From NCBI RefSeq assembly GCF_000004825.1, contig NW_008805065.1:372001-436000 (forward strand): a stretch of DNA of 64,000 nucleotides, read 5' to 3'. The notes below the pieces were generated by a model, which saw nothing but the letters and a program-made list of their open reading frames with translations, was not told the origin of the DNA and searched no databases. A program made the position numbers and the translations under genes. Source of the stretch: Heterostelium album PN500. Lineage: Eukaryota; Evosea; Eumycetozoa; Acytosteliales; Acytosteliaceae. Shown one piece after another: positions 48,601-60,592 of this stretch. Each line of letters opens with the position of its first letter. The stretch's first letter is position 1.

Positions 48601-51540
48601 ATGATCAATCAACTTTTTTGGATGTAATTCAACAACATTGTTTAGTTTGATATTTTAAATCTTCAAATTTAAAAATATTGTTGTCGTTGATTCAATTTAA
48701 ATCTATAGCTCCATATAGATTTATCTTCCCTCTTTAAACAACAACAACACTCTACCAAAGTGTTTAATAACCAACTTCCAGAATTTTATATTCACTTTTA
48801 TCATTTTATACATTAATCTTATCACACGACCACCTACTTACTACACTTCTTTCAATCATTGGCCAAATGACTTACTCACTCTCCACACGCACCATTTCAA
48901 TCAATATAATTTTTTAAATCAGTTTATCAATAATATATATAACACAATGCAGCAGGAGCAGTAGTAGATCAATAATTAAAGAAGATTCAAACAAAATCAA
49001 CTTTTATATACATTCAAAATTTCTTAGTGGAATTGATCAACAGGGTCAAAGTACTACTTGAAATGAATGAATTCCATTCAGAAATATAGTGAACAACAGT
49101 TACAATTTATGATCATCGTGTTTTGGGGTTTGTTTTATATTGTGTTTGTTTCAATGTGTGTGTGTGTGTTATTTTCAATGTTTCAGTTATAAATTTCAAA
49201 TGTGTTGGAATCTATATTTAAAATCAAGACACAACTCCACTAACTATATTATAACAAAATATAATAACAACATTATATATCCAATCCAAATCCGTCCCTC
49301 TACTTTGATTTTGGTGTTTTAATAAAAATCATATATGATTTAGAAAATTGCGCTGTTGCACATGAATGAATTCATATTCCATTATTTTGTTTTGTTTTGT
49401 TTTGTTACATCAAAACAATCTCAATTCAGCTAATCAATATATACATTATATCTAAATAACTTAAATTAATCTTTAGTCAGCAACAACAACCAACAATAAC
49501 AACAATTGTTTTGTTTTCAACCAACTTCCTCTTCTTCTTCGTAAATCTAAATTTGATACCTTATAATCAACAATATAAACAAACAGACTAGTAAATATAA
49601 TTATAATTACGATTCACACACAAACGATGTGGTTGTGGTTGTGTGTTTGTTTGCTTTTAATTTTGGACCATTGTACCTTAGAGGTGTCCCTATCAATATT
49701 CAATTTCTTTAAACCAACACCCCAACTAAACTCAGTGTCACCTTTAAACCACTACTACTATTACTACTGCCATCAATTAGATTTCTTTATTCTCAGTAAC
49801 TTTTTGTTTGTTTTTATTTGATCAATCAGCCAAACACAAAGAATTGAAATCCATATTCTTTATTCTATATTCTATATCCTGTATACTTACCTCTACAGTA
49901 ATATTAATAAATCAATAAATAACACACCAATAACAACAATAACAATAACATATAAACAATAATATTTTAAATAACTAGTTATTTTAGTTTAAATTAATAT
50001 AAAAAGTGGAGTAGCGAATTATTATAATCAACAATAACAATAACAAAACCAATATTATTAATAGGTTGTTGATTTTTAGAGTCACTCTTTTGAATCAATT
50101 ATAATTATGGTTTCATTATAGTTCTTATTATTAAATGTTGTTTGTTGTTTTATAAAATCAAAAAGTCTATAAAACAAATACTAAAATCAAAAACAGCGGC
50201 TACTATACAAATCCAACTTTAAATAATCAGACGGTCATCAATGATATTTAAATATCAACAGTCTTTTTTGAGATTCGTTTAAATATCAAATCATCATCAT
50301 CTTAACTCAATTAAGATAAAAACAAAAACAAAAACAAAACAAAAAAACATAATCTCTTCAGTGTTGGTTTCCCGAAATCTCTTACGATTCCCACCATCAT
50401 CATTTTGTTTCCACCAAACCAAACTAAACTAAACCATACAATACAGTTAGTTATCTATTCAAATTCAATTATTATTATCGTTAAATTATAAATTATATCT
50501 CTTGAAGTAAAACATCAGCATCACATAAATATTCTACCTACCTACCTTACCTCTCTAACCTATTATAAAAACAATCGCATTAACAATCAATTTAGTTGTC
50601 AACTAAGTATTGTCATTCATTCGATTAAACAGACAAAAACAAAACAATTTGATATTCGAACTACAAATTGTAATATAAGCACTAAACAAAGCAAATTCTA
50701 ATTCCACACTCACCACAACCACCATTATATATCTCTCAATACACCAACCTTAACACCACACAATCCAAAAAAAAAAAAAAAACAAAAACAAAAACAAAAA
50801 AATACACTTTAATAAGTTCTGATCAAATTTAAAATTATCACAATAATATAAATAATATAATAATAATAAATAGGATTACCCTTCAAAACATAAGAAAATT
50901 GTACAATTCATAATCAATCAAAATCAAAACAAATCAATCAAACAATCAACCAATTTGTTTTGTTTTTTTTTTTTTTTTTTTTTTGTTTCCCAAAACCAAA
51001 GAGGTAAATTGCTTTTTTGTCAAACTCTATACAGCAGTACAATATTTATTGTGTGGCAATTAAAAAAAAAAAAAACAATAGTAGTAATAACAATTATTAT
51101 AATAACCATAACTATCATATGATAGTTATTATCATCATCAGCATCATCACATTCTTTGATATCCATCACAGGAATACAACATTCATAAAACATGTTTGAT
51201 ACACCACAAAAATAATTAAAATAATCAACAACCAAATATTTCCAATATTAAAATCGTAATATTAATTTAATTTCTTTTTTTTTATTTTGATTTCCTAAAT
51301 AGATAATTATAAAGTAAAGTAATAATAATAGTTTTTTTTGGTATTCACACTAAAATCAGAAATTTCAGAACATTTTGGAAAAGAACAAAACAATACAAAA
51401 CAAAACAGGAATTTTAAAATAGTAAAATAGTAGTAATAATAATAATAGTAATTTTAGTTTAATTTTAAAATATATAATATATATAAATATAATAGTCAAG
51501 TTGTGTTATTAGTAGTGTTACCAATAGAAATATTTATAAA
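45654..51540. other. 5.9-kb gene-poor region upstream of the RhoGAP/GEF gene
   Basis: The largest gap in the window. 45654-46500 is the culA 3' flank with A and T runs. From about 46560 the + strand turns A/C-rich and poor in G, with many CAA, CACA and ACCA strings, and this character lasts to about 51000. It includes the intron-like segment 46938-47034, a 32-residue frame at 47151-47249 (MNYASFSDKASSTTQKPVFH...), and small palindromes (48699-48722 and 51108-51129). No frame above 75 residues shows protein-like content. It may be a long regulatory/leader region of the downstream GAP/GEF gene or house non-coding transcripts (inference). Confidence 0.5.
46938..47034 (+). other. intron-like segment in non-coding sequence (possible ncRNA or leader)
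   Basis: GTAAGT donor at 46938, pyrimidine-rich interior and TTTTTTTGTAG acceptor ending at 47034, 97 bp long: as good as any real intron in the window. Flanks are A/C-rich upstream and ordinary downstream. Joining the flanks gives no long frame; the first ATGs downstream open only 24- and 32-residue frames. It suggests a spliced + strand transcript, either non-coding or a leader. Confidence 0.4.
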
Positions 51541-54500
51541 ATGGCTAGTACAATATCACCAAACCAACAAGTGTTTGGCGTTGATCTTGAAACTCTAGTC
51601 AATTCACAAGCAGACAGGAAACCTCAGATTGAATCACCAAACTGTCCAAAAGATTTGCCATTTGTTGTAGTTGAGACGATTGGATGGTTGGAAACTCACA
51701 ATGCCATCGCCGAAGAAGGTTTATTCAGAATTCCTGGCAACGGTCAGCAAATTCAGCTGATCAAAAAGGATTACAACGAGGGAAAAGCAGATCTATCGAA
51801 ATTCACCAATGCCGACATACATACTATCGCAGGAGTATTGAAATTATACTTAAGAGAGCTACCAGAGCCACTTTTCATTTGGAGATATTATTCTACATTT
51901 ATCAAAGTAATAAGTAAGTAGAGTTGACAAATATATATATTTCCAAAAAAAAAAAAAAAAAAGTTAAAAGTAAAATTAACTGTAATACCAATTTAAAAAC
52001 AATAACAGAGAATCCAGATTTTTTACAGAGACTGTTACATTTAAGAATGTTAATATATGGTTTACCCAAAGTAAACAGAGATTTAGTATTATTTATGATG
52101 ACATTTTTAAATAAGGTATCATCGAATTGCAGTGTCAACAAGATGACATCTACCAATCTAGCTGTTGTATTTGCACCCAATATACTTAGACATCAAAAAG
52201 AGAGTTTGAATCAGATTATGGAGGATTCAACTCATGTAAGTAACATTATAAAATATTTAATAGAGGAGATCTCTTATATATCAAAGGTTAGTAAAGACAA
52301 AGTATTTTCAAATCATTTGAACAAACTAACTAAACTATTATTTTGTTGATTTAGATAACCCACCATCTATCAACATCAAGTACTGATGTACCATCACCAG
52401 TACTACCAAAATCGGCAGAGTCTGGTTCAAAGTTGTCATTGTCAACGGGTCTGCCAAACTCGGAATCCACCGAATTTTTGTATGCACGTGCACTCTACCC
52501 CTATCAGACGAGTGGTCAATGGCATCTCCCATTTGCAAAGGACGACCAAATTACATTGTTGGATATAAAGTCAGAGGAAGGTTGGATGAAGGGAGAGTAC
52601 AATGGTCGTGTTGGTTACTTCCCCGCTTCCTATGTCGAAATCATTGCACTACCGCCACCCACTACTCCCGTCACCTTAATTCCGATTCCCGATTTAGATC
52701 AGCAAGCCGATTGCACCATCATCACCACCACTACAACCACCACCCAACAGACAACCACTACCACCACCACAACCACAACAACGATGATCAGTGGTGCAAC
52801 AGCTCCAGGAGCACCACCACCTCTGCTCGCCACACCAGCGCCAATCAGCTCGTCCAACTCCAACTCGTTCAACAACGGCACCAAACGAACACCGTTGGCA
52901 TCGAGTGCTGGCCAGTTGACATCGCCAGCAACCAACACTCCACCCACTCACAAATCGAGTGGATCTTCTTCGTCACTCACCAACTCGCCAAAGATCACAC
53001 CAAGCACCTCCAAACTGAATCTTGCATCGAGCGGAACGATTCCACCTCCTCCAGCTCTTTCCACTCCACCTCCACCTCTAGTTGCACCAATGATGAATCC
53101 CGGTAGTAATCTCTCGCTCAACAGCAGCTCAAAGACCACTATCTCGTCGTCTTCATCCAGCCAGAATATCAGTCGTTCCGGTTCATTTGTATCAAATAAT
53201 AATAATGCTAACAATAGTTCAAATACATCACCAGACTTGGGAAAGGTAATGTCGATTACACCCAAACTCTCGTTCTCTGGCGCTCTTCCCCCAAGTTTGA
53301 CTTTGCCACCTCCATTATTGCCATCGCGTCTTCCAGGTGTCGTCCAAACTACACCACCACAACCAAACGCCTCCGTCAGTGGATCAAAGTCTGGATCGTT
53401 TATTGATTTCAGTTTGAATACACCTCCACCTCCACCACCTCTCTCGCTGCCAAGTGAAAACATACCGGCACCACTCTCCAGCATGTCCACTCCAGTCAAG
53501 GCGCCACCACCCATCGACCTCAACAAACTTCCACCACCACCATTTTCACCATGTTCACCGGAACCAAATACAATCGACGCCACCACCTCTATTAATATTA
53601 CCACTGATATTCCACCACCACCTGTATTCGATATGCCATTGCCACCACCACCACTCTCGTCGTCGGATCTCAACGCCTCACTCACTGGCTCCTCCAACAA
53701 TATGGACAGCTCCGACACATCGTCCATCGATGACACTTCATCGCTGACATCCGGTCATGACATTCCTCTGCCACCTCCACCCGTCAATCTCGATGAATTC
53801 ACCAGTCCGGTGATTGACGAAGCCAAGATCGCCGAGATTAGAAAGAAGCGTAAGGAGCGTGCCGAAGAGATGCTAACCACCGAGCGAACCTATGTAAAAC
53901 AACTGAATTGCATCTACGAGCATTTCATCGAGCCATCGAAACGTAACAACAAAATCTATTGTTTGTCCGAGGAGATGTTGAACACATTCTCTTGTTTGGA
54001 GGTCATTCTCAACGCTCACAAAACCAACATTCTCAAGGCACTCGAAGAGCGTATGCTCGTCTGGGACGACAAGCCAAAGATGGGTGATATCTTTTGTAAC
54101 AATACATCGTTCATCAAACTCTACAAACATTACGTAAACAACTACGACAAGTCGATCGTCTCGTTGAAACAATGTAAAGAGAAGAACTCAGAGTTCCGCA
54201 ATTTCGTCAAGACTCTTGATTACAGTGAGAAATTCTCCGGACTCAACGTTGAATCTTTCCTGATTCTACCGGTTCAACGTATTCCACGTTATGTTTTACT
54301 GTTGCAGGACCTGTTGAAATACACTGACAATTCACACGAGGACTTTGACCAGTTGTGTGAAGCACTCGGAACCATCAAGGATTTCGCAGAGACCATCAAC
54401 TACAAGAAGAGCGAAGAGGATAACTACACAAGAATCCAACAGATTCAAGAGACCATCAAGAATCTCCCGCCACACATGTTGGAGCGTCGCAAACGTTTCG

Positions 54501-55549
54501 TACACGAGGGACCACTCGCCACCAAGAAGGACAAGTACTACCTGTTCTTGTTCTCCGATGCACTGCTGCTAACCAAGTCCAGCAAGGACAAGAAGAAATT
54601 CAAACAGTTTATCAACCTCCAAACGGCATCGCTAAACACCACCGACGAAGCCGGTGTCATTAAGATCATCAGTCAAGAGGGAACCTACAAGTTCTTGTGT
54701 GAGAATGTCAAGGATCGTGATTTCTGGATCAAGACATTCAAAGACACCATTGAGATGGCACGTCAAGAGATGATCCAGTCGGCATTCGGTGATTCCGTTC
54801 TTCAAAACGAGGGATCCAAAGGATTCAATCGTATTCAAGACGAAAAGAATGCATTGAAGAAACAAAAGTTGGCAGAGGAGTTGTCTTCGTCTGAGCAGGA
54901 ATACGTCACCTCGCTGCAATACATTCAGAATGTATTCCTCTCACCGATCCGTAAGTCACTGGACACCCCGAATCCACTGGTTTCCTACTCCGAGGGATTG
55001 GACATCTGCTCGAATTTCGAGACACTCTTGAATTGCCACATCACATTCGCATCGGTGTTGAAAGAGCGTATCGAACAGTGGGATCAGAAACCGACACTGT
55101 CCGATTTGTTCTTGGAGAAGGGAGGATTCCTCAAGTTGTACAACTACTACGTGCAACACCACAACTCATCGCTTCTGACCATCGAGAGTTGCATCGAGAA
55201 GTACTCGTTGTTTGCCATACACCTGCGAAACATCGAGTCCAACGAGAAGGCGGAACTCAAGCATCTACTGGCCGAGCCACTCAGACGTATCGCGCGATAC
55301 TACTTGATTCTCCAGGAGATTCTCCAGTACACACGTCCCAAGCAAGACGACTACGAAGCACTCTTCAAAGTTGTCAACAACCTCAAGGAGCAAAACGACA
55401 AGTTCAACACCGCCTCGATGTTGAGCGCAAGCACCGGCATTGAAATGGGTTCGAGATCACCACACAAATCAAAGACTCTCAGAATCAAACAACCCAAAGG
55501 TCTATCGAAAGACAGTAAAATTAATACAAGTGGTTATTTCTCTGTTTAA
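51541..55549 (+). CDS. RhoGAP-SH3-DH-PH-DH protein (Rac regulator with GAP and GEF domains)
   Basis: Exons 51541-51913, 52009-52286 and 52355-55549; 1281 residues. RhoGAP domain (about 20-205) with the Arg-finger segment EEGLFRIPGN and NLAVVFAPNIL; SH3 (about 255-315) with ARALYPYQ and GYFPASYVE; a Ser/Thr/Pro-rich region (about 315-690) with runs of 4-6 Pro; first DH domain (about 715-910; TTERTYVKQL, LPVQRIPRYVLLL); PH domain (about 920-1040); second DH-like domain (about 1050-1250; SSEQEYVTSLQYI, AEPLRRIARYYLIL). It would both activate and switch off Rho-family GTPases, probably Rac proteins acting on actin. The second DH has LRRIARY where the first has VQRIPRY, so it may be less active. 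It belongs to the Gac/Gxc genes of dictyostelids; no orthologue assigned. Confidence 0.9.
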
Positions 55550-56473
55550 AACAAAAACATAACATAACATAACATTTAATATACAAAAAAAAAACAAACA
55601 AACAAATCAACAAACAAATTACTACAAAGCATAAACAACCATTATTTATCGATATTCAATCTACCTATCTCTCTCTCTCTCTTACCAACAAACCCAACCA
55701 AAACCAACATTATAATAGCTAGAATCATTTGCAAACAAAACAAAACATAGATTACAATTGTATAAATAAAAAAGTATTCATAAAAATCAAATATATTGAA
55801 ATATATCGTGAATAGAAAAAGAAATATCTTTATAATATAAATTTCTACCCCCTTTTTAAATATTTTTTTTTAAAGATCTCAAACAAAGGTAGACAGTTCA
55901 TTTTTGTCACCAATGATCATTGGTTTTATAGAATTATATTGAAACAAATATAATTTAAGTAAATTTTTTTATTTTTATTTTGAAAATATATTTAAATTGC
56001 AACATCCACAGTTGAATTATATTTATCTGCGGTGATCCTGAATTGATCTTTTCTGGATACGGTGAATTAAGTTGGATCACTTAATATTATAAGGTTTTGG
56101 TAGCCCTTTGGTCTCAGATCAGACAATCGACTGACCAGTCGGTTCTTTGGTTAATTCTCAAGGTTGGGTGATGGAGTATCTATTCCAAACAAAATTTCTC
56201 AAAAAGAAAATTCTGTTTCTCAAGTGGGTCGATTGAATTTTCGATCAATTAATTTAATTTAAATTCTATTTTTTTTCTATTCACAAAAAATAACGTATTT
56301 TTAATCACAAACTTAGATTTCTCAAAAATTTAGCAACTGAAATATAAACTTTTCAATAAAAGGTCATTTTTAGCACAGATTTAAATTTATCTTATTAATT
56401 AGCATCAACAAATAATTGTAATTTCTTATTCTTTCAAAAAAAAAAAAAAAAACATAAAAAAACAATAGATATT
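55550..56473. other. intergenic region between GAP/GEF and RBR genes, with a structured patch
   Basis: 3' flank with CAAA runs, then AT-rich DNA. Between about 56025 and 56240 the composition rises in G and C and includes CGACTGACCAGTCGG (a palindrome near 56130) and a longer mixed-sequence stretch with no open frame. This could be a small RNA gene or a leader element. 56240-56473 is ordinary promoter-like DNA. Confidence 0.4.
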
Positions 56474-59400
56474 ATGTCAAAATCTTCAGTTAAAGATATA
56501 CCACTCTATATTTCAATTGATTTACCAGATTTTAGAAAGAGATTTATAATTACCTATGAAAATGTATGTACATTTATATTGTTAATGTTATTATTACAAT
56601 AGAAATTCAATCAAAATACTTATTAAATATTATCATTACAATATATAAATAAATAGGTCACATTAACATTTCTGATTGATGCTAAATTAACATTCCAAGG
56701 ATTAATATCTATTATTTTCCAAAGATTCAAAATCAATTCCGATCAAAAAGGAGTTGATTCGTATCAAGACAAAGGATGGACGTCGTCTTACCAGTTTAAA
56801 TTCTACCTACAACAATCAGTTGTTGGATGTCACTATCAGTACAATGTCAAAGGGTGGTGATCAAGACGATGATTCACCGACCTACTCACTCAGACACTCC
56901 TCAAATCACGAACCACTACCATCGCAAGCTAAAAACAACGATCCAACCTATGTTTCCGACAGTGTTTTTCTCGCACATTGCCGTGAGCTCCAAGCTACGC
57001 TCGGCAAATCGCAAGTAATCGTAAGCGAGTCACTGCCATATTGTGTGCACGTACACCTTGGAAACAACAACGCTTTACGCAGTTCCAGTGTTTCATTGTA
57101 CTTGCTCGACCACCCAGAGTACAAAGAGGTTGGACTCACCTCGAAATCTATCATTCTTCGTGCCAATGAAGATTCTCTCCAGGATATCGTTCGTGTCGAA
57201 CTGGTAAATCATCCATCGAGCGATATGATCACACTGGTCAACTCTGTTGTCAGAGTCTACAATCAATACATCCAAACACAAATCACAACAGATCCACAAC
57301 TTCCAAAAGAAGTACAAGAGATTTTCCCACTTAATTTCAAAGAATTACCAACTATTTCACCTGTAAGTGTAAATCAACAAATATCTATATGTAGTTACAT
57401 ATGCTTATTAACCATAACTCTTATTTTAGGTATCATTTTATAATCAATTGAATGAATTAATTATTCAAGTTTCAAAAGATTATCAAGTTCCAGCTTCGGT
57501 TGCTATGAATTTCCTCTTCAAATATAAATTCAATATCAAGGGTATGAGGAAATCGTTGACCAACATCGACTCTTATGGATGTGCCAACATTGAGAAACAT
57601 AGATTTTTAAATATTTCAGGTGGTGAATGCTCTATTTGCTATTGTGATATCGATGAACCGATCGAGTTTTTCTGTGGACATCGTTTCTGTCGTGGTTGTA
57701 TCTCCGAGTATCTGATTGCTTCCATTAACGATGGTAACGGTATTGTCTCACCGATTCGTTGTTGTGCCACCGGTTGTCCTGTGATGATCGATCAAGTCAC
57801 CATTGCATCGTTGATTCCCGATCGTAATGCCGACCATCTCAAACAGATGTTTATCAACGACGCAGCTTCGCTCACTCGTTCCAAGTGGTGCACATCTCGT
57901 GGATGTAAGCGGCTGTTCTATCCTAAAGGATTGAAAGACTGCATTCCATACTCGCCATGTCACTGTAAGAATATCATCTGTATCTACTGCGGTAAGAACG
58001 AGCTTCATTGGCCATCGCCATGTGACCATTCTTTCATGCAGGAAGACGATTTCGCCAACTATTTGTGGATGGCACAAAACACTACATTGTGCTTCAACTG
58101 CAAGTATCCCATTCAACGTAACGAGGGATGCAATCATATGACTTGCACGAAATGTCGCTACGAATTCTGCTATGTATGTGGATCGAAATGGGGAGGTTCA
58201 CATTACAATTGCAAAAACCAATCGAAAAAGCTGGCTCGTTTCACCTCACATTTGACAGAGACCGCTGAGAACGTCTCCAGTTTGCTCTCTGATTTTCTCT
58301 TGGGAAGAAACAACAACAAGGTAATGGTCATCTACGGTAACTTTATCTTTCATTTCAAATCCACAAAGAACAAGTTGAAGAAGAAGATCATCGAAGTCTT
58401 GCTCTATTATCTCCAAGAGACCGTGAGAAAAGATATCTTACCCAAGGACCGTGACCAAATCTTGCAGATCGTTCGTTACAATATTCAGCGTGTGTTCAAG
58501 ATTCTCCAGGAACAAGAGACAAAGAAGGTCGATTGCAAGCCAGAGTACAGTCGTGTACGTTCACTCAGATGCTTGGTGCACTTCAACGGTACCAACAATG
58601 AGATTGGTACTTTCTTCATTCCATCGCAATTCAGCAAACTTCGTGAATCTATCCTCACCAGTCTTCAAAAGGCTAATCAATTTGAGGGAGTTGCACAATC
58701 TCAGTTGGTTCTCTACAATCAATACGGAGGACAAATTAAACACTCCGAGGAGATTATGTATAACGAGGTTCTATATGTTGCACGCGAGAACGAGGAGTTC
58801 AAGGAGCCACCTGAAGTCGCCCCATCTTCTGAATCACCAGAAACAATCTTTAACAAGAAAGCTGCTTTGAGAAAGAAGGAAGCATTGTTGGCCAACAATG
58901 TTGACGAGAAGAAATTGACTGAAGATCAAATCACCGATATTGCCAACAGACTTTCAGAGATGTTGGATCTCACCATCGATGAATGCTATGAAATGGTAAA
59001 GAAGACCGGTGCTACCAGCGAAGTCGATGCTATCAACTCGGTTCTGACCTATCAGATTCACAACCAGAATACCACTGTTGACGAAGAGAATGCTCAAGAG
59101 ATTCTGACCTATGAACAATTGGTCGAGTTGTTCCCATCGGTCGCCGAAGATGTTATCGAGAGAGCATTGATCGAATCAAAGAACGACCTTGAGAAGGCTG
59201 CAGACTGGCTCTACGATTACGAAGACAAGTGGATGAAGAACATCTGTAGCAATCAAGAAGACAAATCCACTTCACCAAAAGCCAAATATAATACTGATTA
59301 TTTCGATGATGAGGACGATGACAATGAATATGAAGATGATCCAGATTATATCTATGCAAATTCAAGACTTTCAGATACTCAAGCAAAGTTGTACGATTAA
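56474..59400 (+). CDS. RBR-type E3 ubiquitin ligase with UBL-like and UBA/CUE-like regions; apparent frame break
   Basis: Exons 56474-56563, 56657-57362 and 57430-59400, about 920 residues. An N-terminal UBL-like part is followed by RING1 (CSICYCDIDEPIEFFCGHRF), an in-between-RING zinc region, and RING2 (CFNCKYPIQRNEGCNHMTC, with the presumed catalytic Cys in GCNHMTC), then CRYEFCYVCG. Such ligases form a thioester with ubiquitin on RING2 before transfer. The C-terminal half has a folded region (about 58540-58800) and two UBA/CUE-like helical bundles (LTEDQITDIANRLSEML; LTYEQLVELFPSVAEDVIER), ending acidic. Oddity: exon 2 starts in one frame (VTLTFLIDAKLTFQGLISII...) but from about 56750 the family-like text is one base out (ELIRIKTKDGRRL). 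One extra base near 56745-56752, next to a run of A, would explain it. Confidence 0.78.
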
Positions 59401-60006
59401 ATAAAATGTTATAAATATTTTGTATAAATATTCAAAGTTAAAATAACCTTTCAAAAATAACTTTAAATCAATCAATTTATGAATTATTTGATTTTGGCAA
59501 TAAAATTCTTTTAAAAGAAAGATATGTTTGAAAGTAAAATTAATTAACAACCTTTGGCCCAAAGAAAATAACAAATATAAATATCTATTTATTTATCTAT
59601 TCATATTGCAACTTAAATTTTATTATTTATTAGAAATCCCTAAAAAAAAATACAGTTATTTTAAAATCTTGCTTGGTTGGTTATTATTTAAATTAAGTAT
59701 CTTGTCAATGGGGTGGATTGAATGATTGTTCCTAAGTAACTCAAACTATAAATACTACTCCGATGTTTTTACTCCGGTAACTAGTTGTTTCAATAATCGA
59801 TAGATTTGAAAGGACAAATGAATACCTATAAAAGAAAGAGAAAAAAATAAATAATAATTTTTTGTTTTTTATAAAAATTAAATTTTTAAGTTCAAACCTG
59901 GAAAATGTGATTTTAAAAGGCAAAACATAATAAAAAATAATATTAATTTTTAAATCTTATTTTAAACAGTGATACATCACTGACCAACGGTATTAATATA
60001 AAACAG
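59401..60006. other. intergenic region between RBR gene and small secreted peptide
   Basis: AT-rich with poly(A)-signal-like strings after the RBR stop. Just upstream of the peptide gene is the short inverted repeat AGTGATACATCACT (59971-59984). No gene seen. Confidence 0.45.
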
Positions 60007-60174
60007 ATGAATTTCATCACTTTATTTCTTTTAGTACTTCTTTTGACACTCTCAATTACAGCCACAGTTGAAGCTACTTGCGGTGACTCTGTTCGTGTTG
60101 CGTGTATTCAGGTATCCAATGGAGATGCAAATAAACTACGCAATTGTTTATATGCTAATAATTGTAATTATTAG
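60007..60174 (+). CDS. small secreted four-cysteine peptide, 55 residues
   Basis: Single exon from ATG to TAG. Residues 1-23 form a clear signal peptide (MNFITLFLLVLLLTLSITAT), leaving a mature peptide of about 32 residues: ATCGDSVRVACIQVSNGDAN then KLRNCLYANNCNY. The four Cys (25, 33, 47, 53) could make two disulfides. The size and Cys pattern are like secreted peptides or small host-defence or signalling peptides, but I recognise no family. Stop codon and codon use are good, and the frame lies in otherwise frame-poor DNA. Confidence 0.6.
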   Translation: MNFITLFLLVLLLTLSITATVEATCGDSVRVACIQVSNGDANKLRNCLYANNCNY

Positions 60175-60592
60175 TAGTTTTGACATCAGGATAACTTTCT
60201 TTGATTAACTATCTAACCAATCATTCTAAATAAATTATATGGTTCTTAAACCTATAATATTCTTCTCGGTTAGTTTACTTAAATTAATACAACTTCAAAT
60301 AAATAATGGATCTAAAGAATTTTTTATTTTTTATTTTAATTATTAGTTATTTTCAATCTGTTTTTTATTTTATTTTTTTAAGCAATAAGATCACATATTT
60401 GTGTAATGATCATTTTTTTTTTGTAAAACAAAAAAAAATATCTAAAAAAAAAATGTTAATTGTCGATTGGCTCAATCGTCATTATATTAAAAAATCAAAT
60501 CAAAAAAAAAACCCAATCCCAAAAAAAATTTACACAATTTTTTTAATCAAATATTATTCTCTATTTGGAAATAAATAAATTTGTTAAATTAG
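60175..60592. other. intergenic region, possible upstream exon for the next gene
   Basis: AT-rich. An ATG at 60306 opens a hydrophobic stretch (MDLKNFLFFILIISYFQSVF) that could be a signal or anchor exon spliced to the acceptor-like TTAG directly before 60593, but no strong donor supports it. Confidence 0.3.

Noticed and set aside
48699-48722. 9-bp hairpin AAATCTATA...TATAGATTT
   Set aside because: Short AT-rich stem expected by chance in this composition.
52948-53736. 262-residue Gly/Glu-rich frame opposite the GAP/GEF gene
   Set aside because: Shadow of the Pro/Ser-rich coding strand; no start context or motifs.
56657-56749. Treating this segment as part of a longer intron (donor 56564, acceptor AAAAAG at 56749)
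   Set aside because: It restores frame but discards 31 coding-like codons that complete a UBL-like fold; kept only as an alternative.
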